From positions 558,001 through 622,000 of the forward strand of contig JANQAB010000003.1 in the NCBI GenBank assembly GCA_024707265.1: a DNA stretch of 64,000 nt, given 5' to 3'. The stretch is from Sporocytophaga sp. (GTDB lineage Bacteria; Bacteroidota; Bacteroidia; Cytophagales; Cytophagaceae). The notes under the pieces are model-generated. The model was given only the letters and a program-made list of their open reading frames with translations, made no database searches and was not told where the DNA came from. Below, piece after piece: positions 39,695-52,700 of this stretch (its first letter is position 1; every line of letters starts with the position of its first letter). Made by a program: the position numbers and the translations under genes.

Positions 39695-40768
39695 CTACCA
39701 TACATAACTTGGTTTACAACCTGTTGTAGGTTTATTTACCATTCTGTATGAAAGTACAATTTCATGTGTTCCTCTGCTGAACTGACGAATTCGACTGGTC
39801 GTCATATCATAAGAATAACCGATATCCAGCATATTTCTGTAAGAAATTCCAAACAGCACAATGAATGCATCTTTGGCTCTCATAGAAGCACCAGCCCATA
39901 TAAGATCTTTGTAATTAAATTTTGCAGTAAGATCAACCGAAGGCGGAGCTCCATGATTATATCTGACAATAGCAGAAGGTACCACTGCCAATTCTTCTGA
40001 AAGGTTGACCCTATAACCACCCATCAGAAAATAATGCGGGGATAAACTACCGGTTCCGGATACCGCAAAAGCAGTAGTATTCTGGAATTTCAATTTACTG
40101 TTAAACATTTGATCCATAGAAATCCCAACATAATACTTGGGAGCATAAACCATTAATCCCACCATGGCATCGGGGGCAATACTCGTCAGATTTGCTGAGC
40201 CTATAGCATTATCCGTAGCCTGCGTCAGAGTTATTCTATCAACGTCAATTCTATATTGCTTAATACCCAAAAAAGTTCCCAAAGACATATAAGTTTCACG
40301 GGCAAGGGGAATATGATAAGCATATGAACCATAAACACCGAGTGTACTGAAAGGTCCGATTCTATCATGCATGATTTGTCCGCCAAATCCATGATGCCCT
40401 TTTAGCTTAAATGATGCAGGAGCTGTAGGATATTTTCTACCAGTATACCCCAACGCTTTATCCACCGCATTTAATGGCTTCTTAAATCCTCTGTTTCTTC
40501 TTCTGTTTACTACATCAAGGTCCTCTCTGTTAATTAACTTTTTACCTTTCTGCCCTTGAATAGTAAGGTAGTAAGTCTGTGGCGCCCCTTCAAGACCGAC
40601 CCACTGATTTCTATACCCAACTTTGGCTTCAATAAAGTTATCAGCTCCAGCTATGGCAGGATTAATCAGATAGCTGTTCCAGATATACTGGGAGAATTGC
40701 GGTATCTGTTGACCATACAGATCAATACAGGCAATTATCAGCACTAATAATATTAAAATTCTTTTCAT
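39695..40768 (-). CDS. PorP/SprF-family type IX secretion membrane protein
   Basis: 357 aa with signal peptide (MKRILILLVLIIACIDLYGQ) and the family opening QQIPQFSQYIWNSYLINPAIAGADNFIEAKVGYRNQWVGLEGAPQTYYLTIQG. Later come HHGFGGQIMHDRIGPFSTLGVYGSYAYHIPL and a beta-barrel end. PorP/SprF proteins sit in the outer membrane and are needed for secretion or attachment of the type-B-CTD protein encoded next to them, as SprF is for SprB in Flavobacterium johnsoniae. It starts 2 nt after the stop of the giant adhesin. Confidence 0.93.
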   Translation of the reverse strand: MKRILILLVLIIACIDLYGQQIPQFSQYIWNSYLINPAIAGADNFIEAKVGYRNQWVGLEGAPQTYYLTIQGQKGKKLINREDLDVVNRRRNRGFKKPLNAVDKALGYTGRKYPTAPASFKLKGHHGFGGQIMHDRIGPFSTLGVYGSYAYHIPLARETYMSLGTFLGIKQYRIDVDRITLTQATDNAIGSANLTSIAPDAMVGLMVYAPKYYVGISMDQMFNSKLKFQNTTAFAVSGTGSLSPHYFLMGGYRVNLSEELAVVPSAIVRYNHGAPPSVDLTAKFNYKDLIWAGASMRAKDAFIVLFGISYRNMLDIGYSYDMTTSRIRQFSRGTHEIVLSYRMVNKPTTGCKPSYVW

Positions 40769-40770
40769 AA

Positions 40771-43700
40771 CTATCGGATTATACTTACTGATCCTGCGAT
40801 GGGCTCAGATCCATCTTTTAGATCTAATATATAAAAATACGTTCCTACTGCCATCTCTACACCTTTTACTCTTCCATCCCATGAGTTGATGTCTCTCTCC
40901 CACTTGATTATTATACCTCCATATCGGTTGTAAATTTCAAGAGTAGCTTCAGGATAATCTTCTATGTTTTCAATAATCCATTCATCGTTAGTTCCATCAC
41001 CGTTTGGAGTAAATGTATTCGGAATTGTAACAGGTCTTCTTCCAATAATTGATACCATTACTTCATCATTAGCCTTACATCCAAACTCATTTGTCGCCTC
41101 TACTGAATATATAGTTGTTTCAGAAGGGCTCGCAATCGGATTTTGGATAAACAGATTACTTAAGCTCTTATCTGCCATCCACACATAAGTTGTTCCACCG
41201 GTAGCCAGCAACTGAACCTTTTTACCTTCAGTGATTACGGTATCCTTTCCTGCATTTAGCTCTGGTAATGGATTCACTGTAACCGTAATAACATTTGTAA
41301 ATTCAACTTTACCGCATAAATCAGAAACCTGAGCTCTGTATTGCCTTGTCTTTTCATGTTCTGTCTGAATATATGGGAAGTCATTGTGGGCATTGACCCA
41401 GGTGGTATAAGGAGCTTCTGCATATTGCCACGTGATATTCCCACCCTTGTTTCCGGTAATGGTTGGAGGGTTAGTTTTTTCACCGGCGCAAATTGCAGTA
41501 TCACCTGAAATTACTCCCGGAGTTAACGGTTCTGGTTCTCCTATCACTGCTGACACTGCTGCAGTACAGCCATTGGCATCTGTTACTAAATATGAATAAG
41601 CACCAGCCGCAAGCCCCGTAATTGTACCAGTTCCACTGTATGGTGCTGTTCCACCTCTTGCTGAGATTGTTACTGTTCCATTTGAGACTCCATTGCACAA
41701 TGCATCAGTATGAGTTTCGTTTGCTGTTAAAATAGCCGGCTGACCGATTATCACTGACACTGTTGAAGTACAACTATTGGCATCTGTTACCATATATGAG
41801 TAAGTACCTGCTGAAAGACCTGTAAATGTTCCTATTCCTGCATACGGAGCTATTCCACCTGTTGCTGCAATTGTTACAGTTCCATTTGAAGATCCATTGC
41901 ACGAAACATCAGTATGGACTTCGTTTGCAGTTAAAGTCACTGGCTGACCAATTGTTACTGACACTGTTGAAGTACAATTATTGGCATCAGTTACCATATA
42001 TGAGTATGTACCTGCTGAAAGACCTGTAAATGTTCCTGTTCCAGTGTATGGAGAAGTTCCTCCTGATGCAGAGATCGTTACCGTTCCATTTGAAGTTCCA
42101 TTACACGATACATCAGTGTGCGTTTCGCTTGCTGTTAGAATAGCTGGCTCACCTATTGTTACTGTAACTATTGAAGAACAACCATTTGCATCAGCAACTG
42201 CTAACGAATGGGTTCCAGCTGAAATACCAGTAAATGTACCTGTTCCTATATATGGAGCTGTTCCGCCTATTGCTGTTATTGTTATTGTTCCATCAGAAGA
42301 TCCATTACATAGTGCGTCAGTATGAGTCTCAGAACCTACTACTATTGTAGGTTCTCCTATTGTTACTGATACTGTTGAAGAACATCCATTGGCATCGGTA
42401 ACGGGATAAGAATATGTACCCGCGGCCAGACCTGTGAATGTTCCTGTTCCGATATAAGGAGCTGTTCCGCCTGTTGCTGATATCGTTGCGATTCCACTTG
42501 AAGCTCCATTACAAAGCGCATCAGTATGAGTTTCTGAAACTGAAAGAACTGCCGGTTCTCCTATTACAACTGATACAGATGAAGAACATCCATTTGCATC
42601 AGTTACTGGGTATGAATAAGTACCTACGGCTAAATTTGTGAATGCTCCAGTTCCAACATATGGAGCTGTTCCTCCTGTTGCTGTTATTATTACAGTGCCA
42701 TCTGAAGATCCATTACATAAAGCATCAGTGTGAGTTTCAGAAGCTACTACAATTGCAGGTTCTCCTATTGTCACTGATACAGTTGAAGAACATCCGTTGG
42801 CATCGGTTACTGGGAACGAATGTGTTCCGGCTGCAAGACCTGTGAAAATTCCTGTTCCGGTATATGGAGAAGTTCCTCCTGTTGCTGAGATCGTTAATGT
42901 TCCACTTGAAGATCCATTGCAAAGTGCATCGGTATGAGTCTCACTTGCTGCAAGAATTGCCGGCTCGCCTATTGTAACTGTCACAGTTGAAGAACATCCG
43001 TTGGCATCGGTTACTGGGAACGAATGTGTTCCGGCTGCAAGACCTGTGAAAATTCCTGTTCCGGTATATGGAGAAGTTCCGCCTGTTGCAGTTATTGTTA
43101 CAGTTCCATCTGAAGATCCGTTGCAAAGAGCATCAGTATGAGTCTCACTTGCTACAAGAACGGTCGGTTCGCCTATTGTAACTGTCACCGTTGAAGAACA
43201 TCCGTTGGCATCAGTTACTGGGAACGAATGTGTTCCGGCTGCAAGTCCACTGAATGTTCCTATTCCTGTATAAGGAGCAGTTCCACCTGTTGCTGTTATT
43301 GTTACTGTTCCGCTTGAAGCTCCATTGCAAAGTGCATCAGTATGAGTCTCACTTGCTACAAGAACTGTTGGCTCTCCTATTGTAACTGTCACAGTTGAAG
43401 AACAACCGTTGGCATCAGTTACTGGGAACGAATGTGTTCCGGCTGCAAGTCCAGTGAAAGTTCCTGTTCCGGTATAAGGTGCTGTTCCGCCTGTTGCTGT
43501 TATCGTTGCGGTTCCACTTGAAGATCCGTTACAAAGCGCATCCGTATGGGTTTCTGAAACTGAAAGAACTGCCGGCTCACCTATTACTACTGATACAGTT
43601 GAAGAACATCCGTTTGCATCGGTTACTGCAAAAGAATGTGTTCCTGCTGCCAGGCCGGTAAATGTACCTGTTCCTGTATAAGGTGCTGTTCCGCCTGTTG

Positions 43701-46700
43701 CTGTTATCGTTGCGGTTCCACTTGAAGCTCCGTTACAAAGTGCATCAGTATGTGTCTCACTTATTGAAAGAATTGTAGGCTCTCCTATTACTACTGATAC
43801 AGTTGAAGAACATCCATTTGCATCGGTTACTGCAAAAGAATGTGTTCCCGATGAAAGTCCAGTGAAAGTTCCTGTTCCTGTATAAGGTGAAGTTCCGCCC
43901 GTTGCTGTTATCGTTGCTGTTCCTGTTGATCCTCCATTACAAAGTGCATCAGTATGGGTTTCACTTATTGAAAGAATTGTAGGCTCTCCTATTACTACTG
44001 ATACAGTTGAAGAACATCCATTTGCATCGGTTACTGTAAATGAATGTGTTCCTTCTGAAAGTCCAGTGAAAGTTCCTGTTCCTGTATAAGGTGCAGTTCC
44101 GCCTGTTGCTGTGATCGTTGCTGTTCCACTTGAAGCTCCATTACAAAGCGCATCTGTATGAGTTTCAGAAATTGAAAGAATTGTAGGCTCTCCTATAACT
44201 ACTGATACAGTTGAAGAACATCCGTTGGCATCGGTTACTGTAAATGAATGTGTTCCTGCTGCTAGACCAGTGAAAGTTCCTGTTCCAGTATAAGGTGCTG
44301 TTCCGCCTGTCGCTGTTATTGTTACTGTTCCATCTGAAGATCCGTTGCAAAGAGCATCAGTATGAGTTTCAGAACCTACTACAATTGTAGGTTCGCCTAT
44401 TGTCACTGATACAGTTGAAGAACATCCGTTGGCATCAGTTACTGGGAACGAATGTGTTCCGGCTGCAAGTCCACTGAAAGTTCCTGTTCCAGTATAAGGT
44501 GCTGTTCCACCTGTTGCTGTGATCGTTGCTGTTCCACTTGAAGCGCCGTTGCAAAGTGCGTCGGTATGAGTCTCACTTATTGAAAGAATTATAGGCTCAC
44601 CAATTACTACGGAAACAGTTGAAGAACATCCGTTTGCATCGGTAACTGTAAATGAATGTGTTCCTGCTGAAAGTCCACTGAAAGTTCCTGTTCCTGAATA
44701 TGGTGCTGTTCCGCCTGTTGCTGTTATCGTTACAGTTCCATCTGAAGATCCGTTGCAAAGAGCATCAGTATGAGTTTCAGAACCTACTACAATTGTAGGT
44801 TCGCCTATTGTCACTGATACAGTTGAAGAACATCCGTTGGCATCAGTTACTGGGAACGAATGTGTTCCGGCTGCAAGTCCACTGAAAGTTCCTGTTCCAG
44901 TATAAGGTGCTGTTCCACCTGTTGCTGTGATCGTTGCTGTTCCACTTGAAGCGCCGTTGCAAAGTGCGTCGGTATGAGTCTCACTTATTGAAAGAATTAT
45001 AGGCTCACCAATTACTACGGAAACAGTTGAAGAACATCCGTTTGCATCGGTAACTGTAAATGAATGTGTTCCTGCTGAAAGTCCACTGAAAGTTCCTGTT
45101 CCTGAATATGGTGCCGTTCCGCCTGTTGCTGTTATCGTTGCTGTTCCACTTGAAGCGCCGTTGCAAAGTGCGTCGGTATGAGTCTCACTTATTGAAAGAA
45201 TTATAGGCTCACCAATTACTACGGAAACAGTTGAAGAACATCCGTTTGCATCGGTAACTATAAATAAATGTGTTCCCGCTGCAAGACCTGTGAAAGTTCC
45301 TGTTCCTGTATATGGAGAAGTTCCACCTGTTGCTGTTATCGTTGCTGTTCCACTTGAAGCTCCATTACAAAGTGCATCCGTATGGGTTTCAGAAGCTGAA
45401 AGAACTGTTGGTTCACCTATCACTACTGATACAGTTGAAGAACATCCGTTGGCATCAGTCACTGCAAAAGAATGTGTTCCTGCTGCAAGTCCAGTGAAAG
45501 TTCCGGTTCCGGTATAAGGAGCAGTTCCGCCTGTTGCTGTGATCGTTGCTGTTCCTGTTGGTCCACCATTGCAAAGTGCATCCGTATGAGTTTCTGGAAG
45601 CGACTAATGCTCCTGGTTGACTTATGACCACTGATACCGAAGCTGAACAATTATTGGCATCGGTTACTGTATAAGAATATGTTCCGGCTGCAAGTCCGGT
45701 AAATGTACCTGTTCCTGTATATGGTGCAGTACCTCCTGTTGCTACAATAGTCACTGTTCCTGTAGCAGATCCACAAAGTGCATCAGTATGAGTTTCAGAA
45801 GCTGAAAGAATTGCCGGCTCACCTATTACAACAGATACAGTTGAAGAACATCCGTTTGCATCGGTTACTGTAAATGAATGTGTTCCTGCTGAAAGTCCAG
45901 TGAAAGTTCCTGTTCCGGTATAAGGTGAAGTTCCGCCCGTTGCTGTGATCGTTGCTGTTCCACTTGAAGCTCCATTACAAAGCGCATCAGTATGAGTTTC
46001 TGAAACTGAAAGAATTGCCGGCTCACCTATTACAACAGATACAGTTGAAGAACATCCGTTTGCATCGGTTACTGTAAATGAATGTGTTCCTGCTGCCAGG
46101 CCAGTGAATGTTCCTATTCCTGTATAAGGAGCAGTTCCACCTGTTGCAGTGATCGTTGCTGTTCCACTCGAAGCTCCGTTGCAAAGTGCATCAGTATGGG
46201 TTTCTGAAGCTGAAAGAATTGCCGGCTCACCAATCACTACTGATACAGTTGAAGAACATCCGTTGGCATCGGTTACTGTGTATGAATGCGTTCCTGCTGC
46301 AAGACCTGTGAAAGTTCCTGCTCCTGTATAAGGTGCTGTTCCGCCTGTTGCGGTTATCGTTGCGGTTCCTGTTGAAGCTCCATTACAAAGTGCATCTGTA
46401 TGTGTTTCAGAAATTGAAAGAATTGTAGGCTCTCCTATAACTACTGATACAGTTGAAGAACATCCGTTTCCATCGGTTACTGTAAATGAATGTGTTCCTG
46501 CTACTAGACCAGTGAAAGTTCCTGTTCCAGTATAAGGTGCTGCTCCGCCTGTCGCTGTTATTGTTACAGTTCCATCTGAAGATCCGTTGCAAAGAGCATC
46601 GGTATGAGTTTCTGAAACTGAAAGAATTGCCGGCTCACCAATCACTACTGATACAGTTGAAGAACATCCGTTGGCATCAGTTACTGGGAACGAATGTGTT

Positions 46701-49700
46701 CCGGCTGCAAGTCCACTGAAAGTTCCTGTTCCAGTATAAGGTGCTGTTCCACCTGTTGCTGTGATCGTTGCTGTTCCACTTGAAGCGCCGTTGCAAAGTG
46801 CGTCGGTATGAGTCTCACTTATTGAAAGAATTATAGGCTCACCAATTACTACGGAAACAGTTGAAGAACATCCGTTTGCATCGGTAACTGTAAATGAATG
46901 TGTTCCTGCTGAAAGTCCAGTGAAAGTTCCTGTTCCTGTATATGGAGAAGTTCCCCCTGTTGCTGTTATCGTTGCTGTTCCACTTGAAGCGCCGTTGCAA
47001 AGTGCGTCGGTATGAGTCTCACTTATTGAAAGAATTATAGGCTCACCAATTACTACGGAAACAGTTGAAGAACATCCGTTTGCATCGGTAACTGTAAATG
47101 AATGTGTTCCCGCTGAAAGTCCAGTGAAAGTTCCTGTTCCTGTATATGGAGAAGTTCCGCCTGTTGCTGTGATCGTTGCTGTTCCGCTTGAGGCCCCGTT
47201 ACAAAGCGCATCGGTATGAGTTTCTGAAGCGACTAATGCTCCTGGTTGACTTATGACCACTGATACCGAAGCTGAACAATTATTGGCATCGGTTACTGTA
47301 TAAGAATATGTTCCGGCTGCAAGTCCGGTAAATGTACCTGTTCCTGTATATGGTGCAGTACCTCCTGTTGCTACAATAGTCACTGTTCCTGTAGAAGATC
47401 CACAAAGTGCATCCGTATGGGTTTCAGAAGCTGAAAGAACTGTTGGTTCACCAATCACTACTGATACAGTTGAAGAACATCCATTTGCATCGGTTACTGC
47501 AAAAGAATGTGTTCCAGCTGCAAGTCCACCGAAAGTTCCTGTTCCTGTATAAGGTGCTGTTCCGCCTGTTGCTGTTATCGTTGCGGTTCCACTTGAAGCT
47601 CCGTTACAAAGTGCATCTGTATGTGTCTCACTTATTGAAAGAATTGTAGGCTCTCCTATTACTACTGATACAGTTGAAGAACATCCATTTGCATCGGTAA
47701 CTGTAAATGAATGTGTTCCTGCTGCCAGGCCTGTGAAAGTTCCGGTTCCGGAATAAGGAGCAGTTCCGCCTGTTGCTGTGATCGTTGCTGTTCCGCTTGA
47801 GGCTCCATTACAAAGAGCATCGGTATGAGTTTCTGAAGCTGAAAGAAGTATAGGCTCACCAATTACTACAGATACAGTTAAAGAGCATCCGTTCGCATCC
47901 GTAACTGTAAATGAATGTGTTCCGGCTGCAAGACCTGTAAAAGTTCCTGTTCCTGTATAAGGTGCTGTTCCGCCTGTTGCTGTGATCGTTGCTGTTCCTG
48001 TTGATCCACCATTGCAAAGTGCATCTGTATGGGTTTCTGAAACTGAAAGAACTGTTGGTTCCCCTATTAATACAGATACAGTTGAAGAACATCCGTTTGC
48101 ATCGGTTACTGCAAAAGAATGCGTTCCTGCTGCAAGACCTGTAAAAGTTCCTGTTCCTGTATAAGGTGCTGTTCCGCCTGTTGCTGTGATCGTTGCTGTT
48201 CCTGTTGATCCACCATTGCAAAGTGCATCTGTATGGGTTTCTGAAACTGAAAGAACTGTTGGTTCCCCTATTAATACTGATAAAGTTGAAGAACATCCGT
48301 TTGCATCGGTTACTGCAAAAGAATGCGTTCCAGCTGCAAGTCCACTGAAAGTTCCTGTTCCTGTATAAGGTGCTGTTCCGCCTGTTGCGGTTATCGTTGC
48401 TGTTCCACTTGAAGCTCCATTACAAAGTGCATCTGTATGTGTCTCACTTATTGAAAGAATTGTAGGCTCTCCTATTACTACTGATACAGTTGAAGAACAT
48501 CCGTTTGCATCGGTTACTGCAAAAGAATGCGTTCCCGCTGCAAGACCTGTGAAAGTTCCTGTTCCTGTATAAGGAGCAGTTCCACCTGTTGCTGTTATCG
48601 TTGCTGTTCCGCTTGAAGCTCCATTACAAAGTGCATCTGTATGAGTTTCTGAAACTGAAAGAATTGAAGGCTCTCCTATTACAATAGATACAGTTGAAGA
48701 ACATCCATTTGCATCGGTTACTGCAAAAGAATGAGTTCCCGCTGAAAGTCCAGTGAAAGTTCCTGTTCCTGTATAAGGTGAAGTTCCGCCCGTTGCGGTT
48801 ATCGTTGCTGTTCCACTTGAAGCTCCATTACAAAGTGCATCTGTATGTGTTTCAGTAACTGAAAGAACTGCCGGCTCACCTATTACAATAGATACAGTTG
48901 AAGAACATCCATTTGCATCGGTTACTGCAAAAGAATGTGTTCCCGCTGAAAGTCCAGTGAAAGTTCCTGTTCCTGTATAAGGTGAAGTTCCGCCCGTTGC
49001 GATTATCGTTGCTGTTCCACTTGAAGCTCCATTACAAAGTGCATCTGTATGTGTTTCAGTAACTGAAAGAACTGCCGGCTCACCTATTACAATAGATACA
49101 GTTGAAGAACATCCGTTTGCATCGGTTACTGTAAATGAATGTGTTCCCGCTGAAAGTCCAGTGAAAGTTCCTGTTCCTGTATAAGGTGCTGTTCCACCTG
49201 TTGCTGTTATCGTTGCTGTTCCGCTTGATGCTCCATTGCAAAGTGCATCTGTATGAGTTTCTGAAACTGAAAGAATTGTTGGTTCTCCTATTAATACAGA
49301 TACAGTTGAAGAACATCCGTTTGCATCGGTTACTGCAAAAGAATGCGTTCCGGCTGCAAGACCTGTGAAAGTTCCTGTTCCTGTATAAGGTGCTGTTCCG
49401 CCTGTTGCTGTGATCGTTGCTGTTCCTCTTGAAGCTCCATTACAAAGTGCATCTGTATGGGTTTCTGAAACTGAAAGAACTGTTGGTTCACCTATTACTA
49501 CTGATACAGTTGAAGAACATCCGTTTGCATCGGTTACTGCAAAAGAATGCGTTCCGGCTGCAAGTCCACTGAAAGTTCCTGTTCCTGTATAAGGTGCTGT
49601 TCCGCCTGTTGCGGTTATCGTTGCTGTTCCACTTGAAGCTCCATTACAAAGTGCATCTGTATGTGTCTCACTTATTGAAAGAATTGTAGGCTCTCCTATT

Positions 49701-52700
49701 ACTACTGATACAGTTGAAGAACATCCGCTTGCATCGGTTACTGCAAAAGAATGCGTTCCCGCTGCAAGACCTGTGAAAGTTCCTGTTCCTGTATAAGGAG
49801 CAGTTCCACCTGTTGCTGTTATCGTTGCTGTTCCGCTTGAAGCTCCATTACAAAGTGCATCTGTATGAGTTTCTGAAACTGAAAGAATTGAAGGCTCTCC
49901 TATTACAATAGATACAGTTGAAGAACATCCATTTGCATCGGTTACTGCAAACGAATGAGTTCCCGCTGAAAGTCCAGTGAAAGTTCCTGTTCCTGTATAA
50001 GGTGAAGTTCCGCCCGTTGCGGTTATCGTTGCTGTTCCACTTGAAGCTCCATTACAAAGTGCATCTGTATGTGTTTCAGTAACTGAAAGAACTGCCGGCT
50101 CACCTATTACAATAGATACAGTTGAAGAACATCCATTTGCATCGGTTACTGCAAAAGAATGAGTTCCCGCTGAAAGTCCAGTGAAAGTTCCTGTTCCTGT
50201 ATAAGGTGAAGTTCCGCCCGTTGCGGTTATCGTTGCTGTTCCACTTGAAGCTCCATTACAAAGTGCATCTGTATGTGTTTCAGTAACTGAAAGAACTGCC
50301 GGCTCACCTATTACAATAGATACAGTTGAAGAACATCCGTTTGCATCGGTTACTGTAAATGAATGTGTTCCCGCTGAAAGTCCAGTGAAAGTTCCTGTTC
50401 CTGTATATGGAGAAGTTCCGCCTGTTGCTGTGATCGTTGCTGTTCCGCTTGAGGCTCCGTTACAAAGCGCATCGGTATGAGTTTCTGAAATTGAAAGAAC
50501 TGTTGGTTCACCAATCACTACTGATACAGTTGAAGAACATCCGTTGGCATCGGTTACTGTGTATGAATGCGTTCCGGCTGCAAGACCTGTAAAAGTTCCT
50601 GTTCCTGTATAAGGTGCTGTTCCGCCTGTTGCTGTGATCGTTGCTGTTCCACTTGAAGCTCCATTACAAAGTGCATCTGTATGGGTTTCTGAAACTGAAA
50701 GAACTGTTGGTTCCCCTATTAATACAGATAAAGTTGAAGAACATCCGTTTGCATCGGTTACTGCAAAAGAATGCGTTCCAGCTGCAAGTCCACTGAAAGT
50801 TCCTGTTCCTGTATAAGGTGCTGTTCCACCTGTTGCTGTTATCGTTGCTGTTCCGCTTGAAGCTCCATTACAAAGTGCATCTGTATGAGTTTCTGAAACT
50901 GAAAGAATTGAAGGCTCTCCTATTACAATAGATACAGTTGAAGAACATCCATTTGCATCGGTTACTGCAAACGAATGAGTTCCGGCTGTAAGACCTGTGA
51001 AAGTTCCTGTTCCGGTATAAGGAGCAGTTCCACCTGTTGCTGTAATTGTTGCGGTTCCGCTTGAGGCTCCATTACAAAGAGCATCTGTTTGAGTTTCTGA
51101 AGCTGAAAGAAGTATAGGCTCACCTATTACAACAGATACAGTTGAAGAACATCCATTTGCATCAGTTACTGCAAAAGAATGTGTTCCTGCTGCAAAACCT
51201 GTAAAAGTTCCTGTTCCTGTATAAGGTGCTGTTCCGCCTGTTGCTGTGATCGTTGCTGTTCCACTTGAAGCTCCATTACAAAGTGCATCTGTATGGGTTT
51301 CTGAAACTGAAAGAACTGTTGGTTCCCCTATTAATACAGATACAGTTGAAGAACATCCGTTTGCATCGGTTACTGTAAATGAATGTGTTCCTGCTGAAAG
51401 TCCAGTGAAAGTTCCTGTTCCTGTATATGGAGAAGTTCCCCCTGTTGCTGTGATCGTTGCTGTTCCACTTGAAGCTCCATTACAAAGTGCATCTGTATGC
51501 GTCTCACTTATTGAAAGAACTGTTGGTTCACCAATCACTACTGATACAGTTGAAGAACATCCGTTTGCATCGGTTACTGCAAAAGAATGTGTTCCCGCTG
51601 CAAGTCCACTAAAAGTTCCTGTTCCTGTATAAGGTGAAGTTCCACCTGTTGCGGTTATCGTTGCTGTTCCACTTGAAGCTCCGTTACAAAGTGCATCAGT
51701 ATGTGTTTCTGAAGCTGAAAGAACTGCCGGCTCACCTATTACTACTGATACAGTTGAAGAACATCCGTTTGCATCGGTTACTGCAAAAGAATGTGTTCCA
51801 GCTGCAAGTCCACTAAAAGTTCCTGTTCCTGTATATGGAGAAGTTCCACCTGTTGCTGTGATCGTTGCTGTTCCGCTTGAAGCTCCGTTACAAAGTGCAT
51901 CTGTATGAGTTTCTGACTTACTGAAAGAATTGTAGGCTCTCCTATTACTACTGATACCGTTGAAGAACATCCATTTGCATCGGTTACTGCAAACGAATGT
52001 GTTCCGGCTGCAAGTCCAGTGAAAGTTCCTGTTCCTGTATATGGAGAAGTTCCACCTGTTGCTGTGATCGTTGCTGTTCCACTTGAAGCTCCATTACAAA
52101 GTGCATCTGTATGCGTCTCACTTATTGAAAGAACTGTTGGTTCACCAATCACTACTGATACAGTTGAAGAACATCCGTTTGCATCGGTTACTGCAAAAGA
52201 ATGTGTTCCGGCTGCAAGTCCACTAAAAGTTCCTGTTCCTGTATAAGGAGCAGTTCCACCTGTTGCTGTGATCGTTGCTGTTCCACTTGAAGCTCCATTA
52301 CAAAGCGCATCCGTATGGGTTTCACTTAAGTTGAAAGAACTGTTGGTTCACCAATCACTACTGATACAGTTGAAGAGCATCCATTTGCATCGGTTACTGT
52401 AAATGAATGTGTTCCTGCTGCCAGGCCGGTGAATGTTCCTATTCCTGAATAAGGTGCTGTTCCACCTGTTGCTGTAATTGTTGCGGTTCCACTTGAAGCT
52501 CCATTACAAAGTGCATCTGTATGAGTTTCTGAAGCTGAAAGAACTGTTGGCTGAGTTATCGTCTGACTTGGAAGCGCCACTACACAGTTATTCGCATCTC
52601 TTATATTTAATGTATAACTCCCTGCTGCAAGACCTGTGAATGATCCGCTTGATTGGTAAGCTCCTCCATTGATTGAATACTGATAGGGAGAAACGCCTCC

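Noticed and set aside
41826..52246. Many open frames on the + strand and in the other - strand frames across the SprB array (e.g. 51246-51632, 47856-48296)
   Set aside because: The 204-nt unit is divisible by three, so any frame free of stops in one unit stays open in all. Only the frame encoding SETHTDALCNG has a signal peptide, known repeat family and CTD.
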